Of a DNA stretch of 64,000 nucleotides, positions 9,069-22,100 are shown one piece after another. The DNA comes from Thinopyrum elongatum. Taxonomy: Eukaryota; Streptophyta; Magnoliopsida; Poales; Poaceae. Both the position numbers and the translations under genes were made by a program. How positions within the stretch are numbered: position 1 is the stretch's first letter; every line of letters begins with the position of its first letter. The notes beneath the pieces are model-generated. The model ran no database searches. It was not told where the DNA came from and was given only the letters and a program-made list of their open reading frames with translations. The stretch is taken from positions 221,160,296-221,224,295 of the forward strand of contig CM022301.1 of the NCBI GenBank assembly GCA_011799875.1, given 5' to 3'.

Positions 9069-12000
9069 TGTCAGGACCCCGATTCTAAGTCACACCGATC
9101 TAGCCTGTAACACCTCATATCACTTTGCGGCCTCACGCACGGTATTCCCACGGGTGTCGCCTTACCATGGCCCGGGACCGTTTGCGCCTTTTGGCTCACG
9201 TATATGATAGTGTTGCTAGCATCCATATGACAGAGAACCCGGGCCGACATGGCTAGTCGTGAACCCAAAGCGGCGCTAACTTACGGGGACAGGCATACAT
9301 GAATCAACATCGAGCATGTCGGTCAGCAGCGTGTGAATCCGGGCTGTAGCACTGGGCTAGCAGGACTCCGGGAACCCGGGCTGTAGCAGGCTAGGCAGGA
9401 CTCCGGATATCACCGCGTGACATTTCCCCGAAGGGACAGACACAGGAACGAAGTGAAACACATGCCGGCCAGTCTAAGTGTTCCGGAGCAGTAGTGCTGG
9501 GCTAGCAGGACTCCGGTAAACCGGGCTGTAGCGGACTACCAGGGCTCAGTGGAGACACCAGACTACATTTCCCCATAAGAGAGGCTGCCAAGGATAAACA
9601 ACTAGATAGTCGGATCCCACACATACCAAGCATTTCAATCATACACACAATATGCTCGATATGTGTAAATACAACATGGCATCACAACAAAACTCTACAA
9701 CTCAAAGTACTTTATTTAAAGGCTCCGGGGAGCCATACATAAAATGATCATACAGATAGGGGTCACACGACCTGACACTCAAGTCATACAAACATACAAG
9801 CACATGCGGAAGCAACTAGTCTGAGTACAGACACTAGAAAGAAAGAAGGCTTGACGAAGCCTGTCTATCTACATAGGCCCTTCACAAGCTCAGGTCACCA
9901 CCTGGGTGGCAAGTCACTCGTCAACGTCAAGATCTACATAGAACCCTTCGGAGGGGGCGGTGTTCTCATTTGCAACAATTATTAAAGCAACATGAGTACA
10001 AAGGTACTTAGCAAGTCTTACAACAGATCCTAATATACATGCGCATTCTCAAGAAGGGTGGTGGAGTTATTGCATCAAGCCAGCTTTGACTTTGGCTACG
10101 CTATCCTACGAGACATCACTTGTGAAATTAGTTTTCGCACATGAGTCCACTAATCACCATCACAATACTCCACCGTGGATCCTCCCTCGTAATCCTACGA
10201 GAGGGCCATCCGCGGTACTCACACTTATCTTGAGTCTTTTAGTAGTAACCATTAACTTGTCTATGAACTGCATAAGTGACCAAGTAGTCCTTTACCGTGG
10301 ACGCGGCTATTCGAATAGTTTTATACCCTGCAGGGGTGTACTTCGTCACACATGTTTCCACCACTTAGCGTCTGCACACGACATGTGCTTGGCAGACTTC
10401 AAGCGAAAGCCGACGTGGGTGTAGACCACGACCTGACTAACCACACAAGTCTCTAGTCCAGGTTTATCGCCTATTCGGGTTCCATCCGCAAGGAAATCCG
10501 GCTGGGGTGTCCTCAACGGCGCCAAACGATGTGTGCAGGGTTCCCGAGACACCAAACGAGCGACTCGGTACACCGGCCATGTGCCTACCGCATCACAGCC
10601 CACCCCTAAGGTCAGCGCTGCGCACGGCCTCCAGCATACTACAAACACCAGAAACTACTTGCAACTCCTGGACAGAGGACGAGAGGGGTCAGTAAGTCGA
10701 GCGGGGTCATATTTCAGGGCCCAATGTGTGGTAGTAGCTGAATCTTAAATCACGCATACAGATCTCAGTTCTTAAGGACGGCCTCAATGAAACAACCCAC
10801 CATGTACTCCTACATGGCCTCTCATCGATACCTTTACCAAAACATATTCAACACTTCACTCTCATTACCGACACAACCATTCACTCTAGTTCATCACCCT
10901 GATGAGCCAGACCTGACACAACTCTAAGCATAGCAGGCATAGCATGGTAGGAAACACAGACATGGCTCAATCAACTCCTACACATGCTAGTGGGTTTCAT
11001 CTAGTTACTGTGGCAATGACAGGTCATGCAGAGGATATGGGTTCAACTACCGCAACACACAGCAGTTTGAAACGCGTTGTCTTAATGCAGTAAACAAGAG
11101 CAGAAGCGAGAAGATGGGTTTGTATCGAAATGATCAATGGGGTTGCTTGCCTGATAGAGTGGTAGTGGAATACTGCCCTTCAGTTGGATACTCGTGAATA
11201 TCCTCGGAGGAAGAACCTACCACGAAGAACACATCGAAACACAATCATCACATGGCAATATGCAACAATATGATTCATGCTATGACATGGCAAAATGAGT
11301 GTGTTTTGGCTAATGCAACTTAGAACAGATTGGTTTGAGTTCATTTGAATCAAGGATTCAAATGCAAACCCAAAATAAGAGATCATATTAGTGCATTAGC
11401 TTGTTTCATCTAAACAGCAAGGTTAAAGTGTTCTGACATGCATGAAACTAGTACAGATGGAAAGATTGGATTTTTCTGATCCAAATTCATATATAAATCT
11501 TTGCATTTGGAGCTACAGATTAATTTCTATGAATTTTTGAAGTTTTTGGGATTTTCTGGAATTTCCTGAATTATTAAAACCAGAAAATGATTAACTGCGT
11601 CAGCACTACGTCACTGTGATGTCAGCAGGGTCAACGGGGCCGGTCCAGGTCAAACCTGATGCTGGGGCCCACATATCAGTGTCTAACTAACTAACCTAAG
11701 TTAATTAGTACTAATCTAATTCTAAACCAGATTAGTTAAGGCCCTGGGCCCACACGTCAGTGACCCAGGGGGGTCAAATCCCTGGTCAAACTGGGCTGAC
11801 TCGCCGGCGTTTAGCCACCGGCGAGGCCAGACGCGGCGGGGCGGTGCGGGTTTTGTGCTCCGGCGACCAAATGGACGGCGGAGGGCATCTACGTGTAGCT
11901 GGAAGCGAGACGCGTCGCGTGGTGGTGGTGGTTGAGCTCAAGGTCGCCGGAAACGACACCGGCGACGAGCTTTGCGGCTGCCGGAGTTCGGGCGAGCTCG

Positions 12001-13142
12001 GGCTTGTCGCTAGGGGGCACGGCGAGGTGCGTGAAGTGGTGCTGCGGGCTCCTGCGAGTGCGGCGAAGACGATGGCGTGCTCAGAATCGGGCCAACGTGG
12101 CTGTGGCCACGACGGCGACGTGCAGAGGTGGCGGCGGGTGCGGCCGAGCTCGGTGCAGTCGAAGCAGGGCTCGAGAGCGAGAACGGGAAAGATGGGGAGG
12201 TAGCTGAGCTCACGGCGGTCACGACGGAGCAGTCGGCGAGGTCGGGGACGAGCCGGAGCAAGCGGGGCGGCGAGATGGATCTCCGACGACGGGCGTTGAA
12301 GACGAGGTCGGTGCGGTGGCTTCAGGGCGAACGAGCGCTCGGGGCTCGGTCTGCTCGACGGAGAGGACGGTGGCGGAGCTGCTGGACAGGGTGGGGCGAC
12401 GAGGAGGCGACGGTGGCCGCGGTTACGTCGGTGGTGCGGCTACAACTGCGTCGGCCATGGTGGGGAGAGAGCGAGAGAGAGGCGCAGGGGGGAGAATGAG
12501 GTGTCCAAGGGGTCGAGGCGACGACGTGGAGGACGTCCAGGCGTCCAGCGGCTCGAGCGGCAAGCAGCTGGCGCCGTGGCGAGCTCGCGCACGCCGGCGT
12601 CACCTCCCTGCCTGCCTGGCGGGGACGAAGCAGCTTGCTGGCACGGGCCAGCACAGTGCTGGGCCGCCAGGTGGGCCGGCTGGTGGCTTTGCCAGGTAAG
12701 TTTGTTTTCCCTTTTATTTCTGTTTTCTTTATTTCTGCAAGTTTGTGGCTTTTCTAGAAATACCTAGGCACTTTCAAAAATCACCAAACTGCTCATGCCC
12801 ACTGTATAGAGTATATCCAACATGGAACATTTCAGTTTGGGATTATTTGGACATTTAAAATATTTACTAGCATTTAAATGCCCAAATGCAAGTTACATAT
12901 GATTTAATTCAATGACCTTATGATGACCTAGAAAAATGTGAACCAGTTTTGGCAGAGGTTCTAACCCAAGACAAAAATGATGGACATTTTAGAAGGGCAT
13001 TTCAGGTTCATTGAAAAAGATTTTAGTAAACCCTAGTTGTTTCCAGGGGGGTGCTGGGGGTTCTATCATCCCCATTTCAAGTTTCTAGAAAAGTTTAAAC
13101 ATGATGCAACACTCTAATGCATGAACTAGCTAGGGTGTGACA
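9069..13142 (-). repeat. Element C 3' LTR (left)
   Basis: 4074 bp. It has AT-rich outer parts and a strongly GC-rich block at about 11760-12690 with overlapping open frames on both strands. I treat these frames as composition effects, not genes: none carries a domain I know and they differ between the two LTRs by frame-neutral and non-neutral changes alike. The pol stop codon (13126-13128) lies 15-17 bp inside this LTR. Confidence 0.9.
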
Positions 13143-16100
13143 ACTCACCCCCACTCGAAAGAATCTCGTCCCGAGATTTAGGATCCTCCGGGAAGAAGGT
13201 GGGGTACTCAAGTCGAAGACGATCCTCCCTTTCCCAAGTAGCTTCTTTTTCGGAATGGTGTGACCATTGAACCTTGAGAAACTTGATATTCTGGCGTCGA
13301 GTGGTACGTTCGGCTTGGTCAAGGATACGAACGGGATATTCTCGATATGTGAGATTATCTTGGAGATCAAGCGTTTCGTGGTCCACTTCACAGATAGGAT
13401 CCGAGAAGCAACGCCTGAGTTGAGAAACGTGGAAGACATCATGAACTCTGGAGAGATGCGGAGGTAGTTCCAATTGGTAGGCAACTTCTCCTCGTTTGGC
13501 AAGAATGCGAAAGGGTCCAATATAACGAGGAGCCAATTTACCCTTGATACCGAATCGATGGGTTCCCTTCAAAGGAGTAACCCGAAGGTAAGCCTTCTCG
13601 CCAACTTCATAAGTCATGAGCTTATGTTTGCGGTCATATTGGCTCTTTTGACGAGATTGGGCTATTTTCAATTTCTCACGAATAATGCGAACCTGCTCTT
13701 CTGCTTCCTGAATCATATCCGGGCCAAAGAGTTGTCTTTCCCCGGTTTCTGACCAGTTAAGAGGCGTTCGGCATTTTCGTCCATAGAGAACTTCGAAAGG
13801 GGCTTTGCCCAAGCTAGCTTGATAACTATTGTTATAAGCAAATTCGGCGAATGGAAGACATTTCTCCCAACCCATACCGAAAGAGATGACAGAAGCTCGG
13901 AGCATATCTTCCAGAATTTGATTGACCCGTTCTACTTGACCACTTGATTGAGGGTGGAAGGCGGTGCTAAAGGAGAGGCGAGTTCCCATAGCATTTTGGA
14001 AACTTTCCCAAAATCGAGAGGTGAAAAGACTTCCACGGTCTGAGTTAATCTCCAATGGAACACCATGAAGAGACACTATTCGGGAGATGTACAAGTCAGC
14101 TAGCTGGCTAGCGGTTATACTCTCACGAACAGGTAGGAAGTGGGTTACTTTGGAAAGACGATCAACAACGACGAAGATAGCATTATTCGCTCTCTTGGTC
14201 CTGGGAAACCCGGTAATGAAATCCATACCGATTTTATCCCATTTCCATTCAGGAATAGCCAAAGGTTGGAGGGTGCCAGCAGGCCATTGATGCTCTGCTT
14301 TAACACGACGACATACGTCGCAATTAGCAATGTATTGAGCGATTTCTCTCTTCATCCTAGTCCACCAAAACCTCTGGCGTAGGTCTTGATACATTTTAGT
14401 ACTACCGGGATGAATGGTGAGAGGGGATTCATGAGCTTCTTTAAGGATCAATTGTCGTAGCTGTTGTTTCTTGGGAACCACTAAACGGTTCTCGAAGAAG
14501 ACAACACCTCGCTCATCCATGGAGAAACACTTAGCAGCTCCGCTAGCAATGTTCTCCTGGATGCGGAATATGCCCTTATCACGCTTCTGCGCAGCTATGA
14601 TTTGATCCGTAAGGTTAGGTTTCGCCACCAGGGTGGATAGGAATCCTCGAGGAACAATGTGAAGGTTAAGCTTATGGAATTCCTCGTGGAGAAGTGGTTG
14701 ACTTTGTTGTAACATCAAGTTGTTACAATAAGATTTACGACTTAGCGCATCAGCCATGACATTGGCTTTGCCCGGGGTGTAAGTTATTCCTAAGTCATAA
14801 TCCGTAATCAACTCAACCCAACGTCTTTGCCTGAGATTCAAATCCGGTTGGGTGAAGATGTATTTCAGACTTTGGTGATCGGTGTAAATTTCGCAACGAT
14901 TACCGAGAAGGTAATGTCGCCATGTTTTGAGTGCATGGACCACAGCTGCAAGCTCTAGATCATGTGTGGGATAATTATCCTCATGTGGACGCAACTGTCG
15001 AGAAGCGTAGGTAATCACATGACGATCTTGCATGAGTATGCAACCTAGTCCTTGTCGCGAGGCGTCGCAATAGATAACAAAGTCCTTAGAAAAATCTGGT
15101 GGCACAAGTACGGGAGCAGATGTCAGGCGTCTTTTTAGTTCCTGAAAGCTGAACTCGCACTGTGGAGTCCACTCAAACTTTTTATCTTTCTTGAGAAGTT
15201 CAGTTAGAGGTTTAGCAACCTTGGAGAAATTCTCGACGAAGCGGCGACAGTAGCTCGCTAAGCCAAGGAAACTCCGAACTTGCTTGACCGTTTCAGGTGG
15301 AGTCCAATCAAGGACGGCTTGAACTCACTCGGGATTGACAGCAGTACCCTTACCAGAGATTACGTGGCCTAGATAGGTCACTTCTGGCAACCAAAATTCA
15401 CACTTGGAGAATTTGGCATAAAGGCGATGCTCTCGAAGTTTCATCAATACTAGCCTTAGATGCTCGGCATGTTCTTCCTCATTCTTGGAGTAGATGAGTA
15501 TATCATCGAGGTATACCACGACGAATTTATCCAAATACTCCATGAAGATCGAGTTCATTAACTGAGAGAAAGTGGATGGAGCATTGGTTAAACCGAAGGA
15601 CATGACGGTGTACTCGTATTGGCCATAACGAGTAACAAAAGCCGTTTTAGGAATGTCCCCGTTCTTGATTTTGATTTGATGGTAGCCCAACCTCAAATCC
15701 ATTTTGGAAAAGACTGAGGATCCTGCGAGCTGATCATACAGATCGTTGATCCTGGGGAGCCGATACTTGTTCTTGATAGTGACCAAGTTGACAGGTCGGT
15801 AATCTACAACCATCCGATCCGTTCCATCCTTCTTCTTGACGAAGAGGACGGGGCAAGCCCATGGAGAAGAACTAGGACGGATGAAACCCTTTTTCAAGGA
15901 CTCATCGAGTTGTTTCTTAAGCTCGGCTAGTTCTAGGGGTGCCATCTTATAGGGTCTTCTAGAGATTGGGACGGTTCCTGGAACAAGGTCTATCACGAAC
16001 TCGACATCCCTGTCAGGTGGAACACCTGGCAGTTCTTCTGGAAAGACATCCGGGAAGTCACGGACTACCGGAATATTTTCAAGGTCTGGAAAAGGGTTGG

Positions 16101-16572
16101 CATTTAAGGAGTAGAGCTGACGCTTAGACACTCGGGTCAAAACATTGACTGTCTTGCCCGATGGATGGGTGAGTTGAACAGTTCTAGTAGAGCAATCAAT
16201 CTTAGCATAATGGGCTGACATCCAGTCCATACCCAAGATGATGTTTTTGTCCGAGGACTTGAGAGCTATCAGTGATGCAAGGAAGACCAATCTATCGACA
16301 AGAATTTCATTTCCATGGCTTATTCTAGAGGTTTGCCATCTAGAACCAGGGGTTTGAATTGCCATGGAGGTGGGCATGTCACAAAATGTGGTGTTGTGCA
16401 ATCGAGCATAGCTCTCAGAGATAAAAGAATGAGATGCTCCAGTATCAAAAAGAACAGTTGCCGGATGGCAGTTAACAAGGAGCGTACCAAGGACGACGTT
16501 GGGATCCTCATGAGTTTCTTCAGCTAAGACATAGTTGACATGGCCACATGCAGTGGTGGCTGGCTTAGCGTA
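13126..16572 (-). pseudogene. Element C pol: protease, RT, RNase H, integrase, chromodomain
   Basis: One frame runs from 16572 to the stop at 13126, broken by one TGA at 15325-15327 (CCCGAGTGAG context, consistent with CGA to TGA). Protease: [12 protein letters not shown] at about 16435. [13 protein letters not shown] and catalytic YLDDILIYS at about 15500-15530. RNase [18 protein letters not shown]. Integrase: zinc-binding region with CDVCRR, then catalytic Asp in [10 protein letters not shown], Asp in NSDRGSLF and Glu in GQVERVNQ, so the D,D35E set is intact. The chromodomain near the end (about 13165-13320, with FLKVQW and ATWERED) is the part that in this lineage directs integration to certain chromatin. 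The coding end crosses the purine tract and stops inside the LTR. Confidence 0.92.
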
Positions 16573-17582
16573 CTATGTCTTTCCCGCTGGCTTGTCACGA
16601 CCAACGGACTTTCCGGGCTGATTGGGGTGGTTGTTCTGGGGACACTCGCGTATGTAGTGACCCGTCTCTCCACATTTGAAGCATGTCACAACACTGGGGC
16701 GTGGAGCAGCATTAGCAGCGGGGCCACCATAGGCCTTGGGCGGTGCAAACTGCTGATTGGGGCGAGGCGCCTCAAAGGATGGCCTCGGAGTGAACCTGGG
16801 TGGCAGGGCTGTGTTTGGAATCCACACCCGGCGCTTCTGATGTCCAGAACCGGATGAAGAACCAAAGTCACGGGAGTGCTTGCGTGAGGCGTCATAGTCA
16901 GTGTGACCTGTCTCAGCACTGATGGCCTTATTCACTAACTTCTGAAAAGAGGTGCACTCATGCAGACGAAGATCACGACGAAGCTCGGGGCTAAGTCCCT
17001 TGCGGAACCTTGCCTGCTTCTTGGCGTCGGTGGATACCTCTTCAGGAGCATAACGTGCTAGATTTCCACGGTCAGTCTACCTTGGGTGAAATTGCAGAAC
17101 TCCTCCCTCTTACGATCCATGAGACCTTCCGGGATGTGATGCTCACGGAAAGCCTCACTGAAATCAGCCCAAGTGGTAATCTGGCTAGCCGGGCGCATAG
17201 CCTCATAGTTTTCCCACAAAAGGCTAGCAGGGCCTTCGAGGTGATAGGCAGCGTAGATAACCTTATCAGCTTCGGCTACGTTGGCAGATCGTAGCTTATT
17301 GGTGATGCTACGAAGCCAATCATCCGCATCGAGGGGCTCGACGGAATGATGGAATGTCGGTGGGTACAACTTGATAAAGTCATTGATTGACACCAATTCG
17401 TTCCTCTGATGACGTGCAGTATTCTCCTCAATGCGTGCTAGCAAGCGGTTAGTCTCACGCTTGTTTCTTTCTGCCTCCAGCATAACTTCGGCCAGAGATG
17501 GCGGGTGAGGCAGATTCCCATCCCTAGCTGCACTGGCTTCACCCTGCTCCGGGGCAGCAGGGTTGTTGCGGGTATTAACCAT
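16573..17582 (-). pseudogene. Element C gag with CCHC zinc knuckle
   Basis: Gag forms the particle that packages the element RNA. The start at 17582 gives an N-terminus MVNTRNNPAAPEQGE, followed by the retrotransposon gag domain (FIKLYPPTF, DADDWLRSI, PASLLWENYE) and a zinc knuckle CFKCGETGHYIRECP at about 16645-16690 (C-x2-C-x4-H-x4-C). Two lesions: near 17058-17075 a small deletion changes frame just after FTQGRLTV, and an in-frame TAG at 16573-16575 separates gag from the protease part. Before these changes gag and pol appear to have been a single frame, as is usual in chromoviruses. Confidence 0.88.
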
Positions 17583-17930
17583 CCTAGGAGAGACAAGACA
17601 ACGGCTTAGACAAGGATGGCAAAATGCTGGCAAGGAAGTGCAGAAGGTAATGGACGACATGAAATGCTGAGATGTTCATTTGCACGACATGGTAATATAG
17701 AAACTGCCATATATATACCATCGGTCATACACACCGTACATAGTTTAGTACAAGCCCAGGCTAAAGTACAACTACGGTGAAAGACGTTACATCTCATCGG
17801 AGGCATTCCAAGCTCCTATACATTATTTTTCTACACCTCCGAAATGTGATACACACCAAGTCGTATCCCACGAGTCACGCAGGACTATGGAGAATACAAC
17901 TGTTACAATACTAGTGAAGCTACTACCAAC

Positions 17931-18704
17931 TCAGACGTCTCCGTAGTAATCTTCATAGAGATTACCACCATGTCCTGGGAGCTGAACATGATCATCTGGA
18001 AACAGTCGGTCCTGTGGAGCTTGCGGTCCAAAAGGACTCGGATGTGGCCTTGGTCCAACAAACGGTGGCAGACGGGGACCACGGGGAGGAGTGATGCCTC
18101 CTACATCATGCCAGTCCATACAATCTGGCAGACCAGACCGCACGGGGTACAAGTCCCTCATGTCCATATACCCAGCCTGCACGGCAGGTGCAAACCATGT
18201 CAGAGTGGCCCAGTGATCAGAACGAGTGTTGAAGAGCTCCATTCGCAAGGCACGATTCTCTTGGTCCTTGTCCTCAAGCAACTCGGTGGTGGTGCGGAGT
18301 AGTGAATCCTCATGGGTAGAGTCAGTGTAAAGGGCCTGATAGTACCCTTGCGGCCCAGGGAGTGATGCTGGCATATAGCGGAAATCAGTGTTCCGAAGCG
18401 AGGCAAGTCTGGCTCGCATGACAGTCATCATCGAGTAAGCAGCATCCTGCACGGACATCTCGATGGTAACCCCAAGTCCATATGAGCAATGGAGGGGTTC
18501 AGTAGCTCCAGGATAGGAAGGGTATATCCTGACTGTGCAAAGGTATTGACTTTGATTAAAGTCTCAAAACTGCTCCTCGACGGTATACTCAGGATACCAT
18601 CGATAGCCTGTCTTGATCATCACTCGGACCAGCATGGCCGTGTGACCAGGTACATCGAGGCACCGAGTCAAACGAACCACTTGATTCTGGGTACGAGTGG
18701 CCAT
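17931..18704 (-). pseudogene. Element C extra ORF upstream of gag (unrecognised)
   Basis: A start codon at 18704 opens a frame of about 257 codons ending at 17931, with one TGA at about 18564-18566. The N-terminus is MATRTQNQVVRLVRC. The middle contains Met/Arg-rich segments (VMRARLASLRN) and a stretch with predicted helix potential (TTELLEDKDQENRALRMELF). The C-terminus is rich in Pro, Gly and aromatic residues and ends NLYEDYYGDV. It lies between the primer site and gag, in the same direction. I know no domain in it. It could be an accessory or ORF0-like protein. Clear amino-acid-like composition and near-intact length argue that it was translated, but this is inference. Confidence 0.6.
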
Positions 18705-19124
18705 CTGAAAGCATGAAATAATGCAAAGGCATTAGAATTTTCTAGGAGAAATCGGACAGCATAACGGCTGTAAATGCTCAGGAAAAGATTTGAGACATTC
18801 ACAACAGTTTGCAAGCCACTCAACAACATCATATCAAGGTTCTGGTTCAACTAACATACTAGAAGTAGTAGAAACTGAACTGAAGCTTGTAACCAACAAT
18901 CCTATAAGTTACTACGGACTAGTAACATGTGAACCTGATAGAGAGATGAGAGCCTAGTCCTTAACCCACGTAGAAAGAGAAGAGGATGACTTAGATCAGA
19001 GGGCATAAGGTAAAGGAGTAAAAAGAGCCTTACGTCCCTCCCACAATCAATTCCCCTACATATAACTAAAGCATTTCTAGACTCGACATCGACCAGTTTG
19101 GCTTAACGAACCTACAGGCAGTCT

Positions 19125-19137
19125 GGCTCTGATACCA
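19125..19137 (-). other. Element C primer binding site (initiator tRNA-Met)
   Basis: The minus strand reads TGGTATCAGAGCC, the complement of the 3' end of plant initiator tRNA-Met, four bases from the 5' LTR at 19142. This fixes the element's direction. Confidence 0.92.
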
Positions 19138-19141
19138 ACGC

Positions 19142-22100
19142 TGTCAGGACCCCGATTCTAAGTCACACCGATCTAGCCTATAACACCTCAAATCACTTTG
19201 CGGCCTCACGCACGGTATTCCCACGGGTGTCGCCTTACCATGGCCCGGGACCGTTTGCGCCTTTTGGCTCACGTATATGATAGTGTTGCTAGCATCCATA
19301 TGACAGAGAACCCGGGCCGACATGGCTAGTCGTGAACCCAAAGCGGTGCTAACTTACGGGGACAGGCATACATGAACCAACATCGAGCATGTCGGTCAGC
19401 AGCGTGTGAATCCGGGCTGTAGCACTGGGCTAGCAGGACTCCGGGAACCCGGGCTGTAGCAGGCTAGGCAGGACTCCGGATATCATCGCATGACATTTCC
19501 CCGAAGGGACAGACACAGGAACGAAGTGAAACACATGCCGGCCAGTCTAAGTGTTCCGGAGCAGTAGTGCTGGGCTAGCAGGACTCCAGTAAACCGGGCT
19601 GTAGCGGACTACCAGGGCTCAGTGGAGACACCAGACTACATTTCCCCATAAGAGAGACTGCCAAGGATAAACAACTAGATAGTCGGATCCCACACATACC
19701 AAGCATTTCAATCATACACACAATATGCTTGATATGTGTAAATACAACATGGCATCACAACAAAACTCTACAACTCAAAGTACTTTATTTAAAGGCTCCG
19801 GGGAGCCATACATAACATGATCATACAGATAGGGGTCACACGAACCGACACTCAAGTCATACAAACATACAAGCACATGCGGAAGCAACTAGTCTGAGTA
19901 CAGACACTAGAAAGAAAGAAGGCTTGACGAAGCCTGTCTATCTACATAGGCCCTTCACAAGCTCAGGTCACCACCTGGGTGGCAAGTCACTCATCAACGT
20001 CGAGATCTACATAGAACCCTTCGGAGGGGGTGGTGTTCTCGTCTGCAACAATTATTAAAGCAACATGAGTACAAAGGTACTCAGCAAGTCTTACAACAGA
20101 TCCTAATATACATGCGCATTCTCAAGAAGGGTGGTGGAGTTATTGCAGCAAGCCAGCTTTGACTCTTGGCTACGCTATCCTACGAGACATCACTTGTGAA
20201 ATTAGTTTTCGCACACGAGTCCACTAATCACCATCACAATACTCCACCGTGGATCCTCCCTCGTAATCCTACGAGAGGGCCATCCGCGGTACTCACACTT
20301 ATCTTGAGTCTTTTAGTAGTAACCATTAACTTGTCTATGAACTGCATAAGTGACCAAGTAGTCCTTTACCGTGGACGCGGCTATTCGAATAGTTTTATAC
20401 CCTGCAGGGGTGTACTTCGTCACACATGTTTCCACCACTTAGCGTCTGCACACGACATGTGCTTGGCAGACTTCAAGCGAAAGCCGACGTGGGTGTAGAC
20501 CACGACCTGACTAACCACACAAGTCTCTAGTCCAGGTTTATCGCCTATTCGGGTTCCATCCGCAAGGAAATCTGGCCGGGGTGTCCTCAACGGCCCCAAA
20601 TGATGTGTGCAGGGTTCCCGAGACACCAAACGGGCGACTCGGTACACCGGCCACGTGCCTACCGCATCACAGCCCACCCCTAAGGTCAGCGCTGCGCACG
20701 GCCTCCAGCATACTACAAACACCAGAAACTACTTGCAACTCCTGGACAGAGGACGAGAGGGGTCAGTAAGTCGAGTGGTGTCATATTTCAGGGCCCAATG
20801 TGTGGTAGTAGCTGAATCTTAAATCACGCATACAGATCTCAGTTCTTAAGGACGGCCTCAATGAAACAACCCACCATGTAATCCTACATGGCCTCTCATC
20901 GATACCTTTACCAAAACATGTTCAACACTTCACTCTCATTACCGACACAACCATTCACTCTAGTTCATCACCCTGATGAGCCAGACCTGACACAACTCTA
21001 AGCATAGCAGGCATAGCATGGTAGGAAACACAGACATGGCTCAATCAACTCCTACACATGCTAATGGTTTTCATCTAGTTACTGTGGCAATGACAGGTCA
21101 TGCAGAGGATATGGGTTCAACTACCGCAACACACAGCAGTTTGAAACACGTTGTCTTAATGCAGTAAACGAGAGCAGAAGTGAGAAGATGGGTTTGTATC
21201 GAAATGATCAATGGGGTTGCTTGCCTGACAGAGTGGTAGTGGAATACTGCCCTTCAGTTGGATACTCGTGAATATCCTCGGAGGCAGAACCTACCACGAA
21301 GAACACATCGAAACACAATCATCACATGGCAATATGCAACAATATGATGCATGCTATGACATGGCAAAATGAGTGTGTTTTGGCTAATGCAACTTAGAAC
21401 AGATTGGTTTGAGTTCATTTGAATCAAGGATTCAAATGCAAACCCAAAATAAGAGATCATATTAGTGCATTAGCTTGTTTCATCTAAACAGCAAGGTTAA
21501 AGTGTTCTGACATGCATGAAACTAGTACAGATGGAAAGATTGGATTTTTCTGATCCAAATTCATATATAAATCTTTGCATTTGGAGCTACAGATTAATTT
21601 CTATGAATTTTTGAAGTTTTTGGGATTTTCTGGAATTTCCTGAATTATTAAAACCAGAAAATGATTAACTGCGTCAGCACTACGTCACTGTGATGTCAGC
21701 AGGGTCAACGGGGCCGGTCCAGGTCAAACCTGACGCTGGGGCCCACATGTCAGTGTCTAACTAACTAACCTAAGTTAATTAGTACTAATCTAATTCTAAA
21801 CCAGATTAGTTAAGGCCCTGGGCCCACACGTCAGTGACCCAGGGGGGGTCAAATCCCTGGTCAAACTGGGCTGACTCGCCGGCATTTAGCCGCCGGCGAG
21901 GCCAGATGCGGCGGGGCGGTGCGGGTTTTGTGCTCCGGCGACCAAATGGACGGCGGAGGGCATCTACGTGTAGCTGGAAGCGAGCCGCGTCGCGTGGTGG
22001 TGGTGGTTGAGCTCAAGGTCGCCGGAAACGACGCCGGCGACGAGCTTTGCGGCTGCCGGAGTTCGGGCGAGCTCGGGCTTGTCGCTAGGGGGCACGGTGA

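Noticed and set aside
11760..12770. Overlapping ORFs of 80-150 codons on both strands in the C LTR, repeated at 21860-22770
   Set aside because: They lie in a GC-rich repeat, overlap in several frames, show only low-complexity products and change frame-neutrally between the two LTRs. No domain is visible, so I do not call genes.
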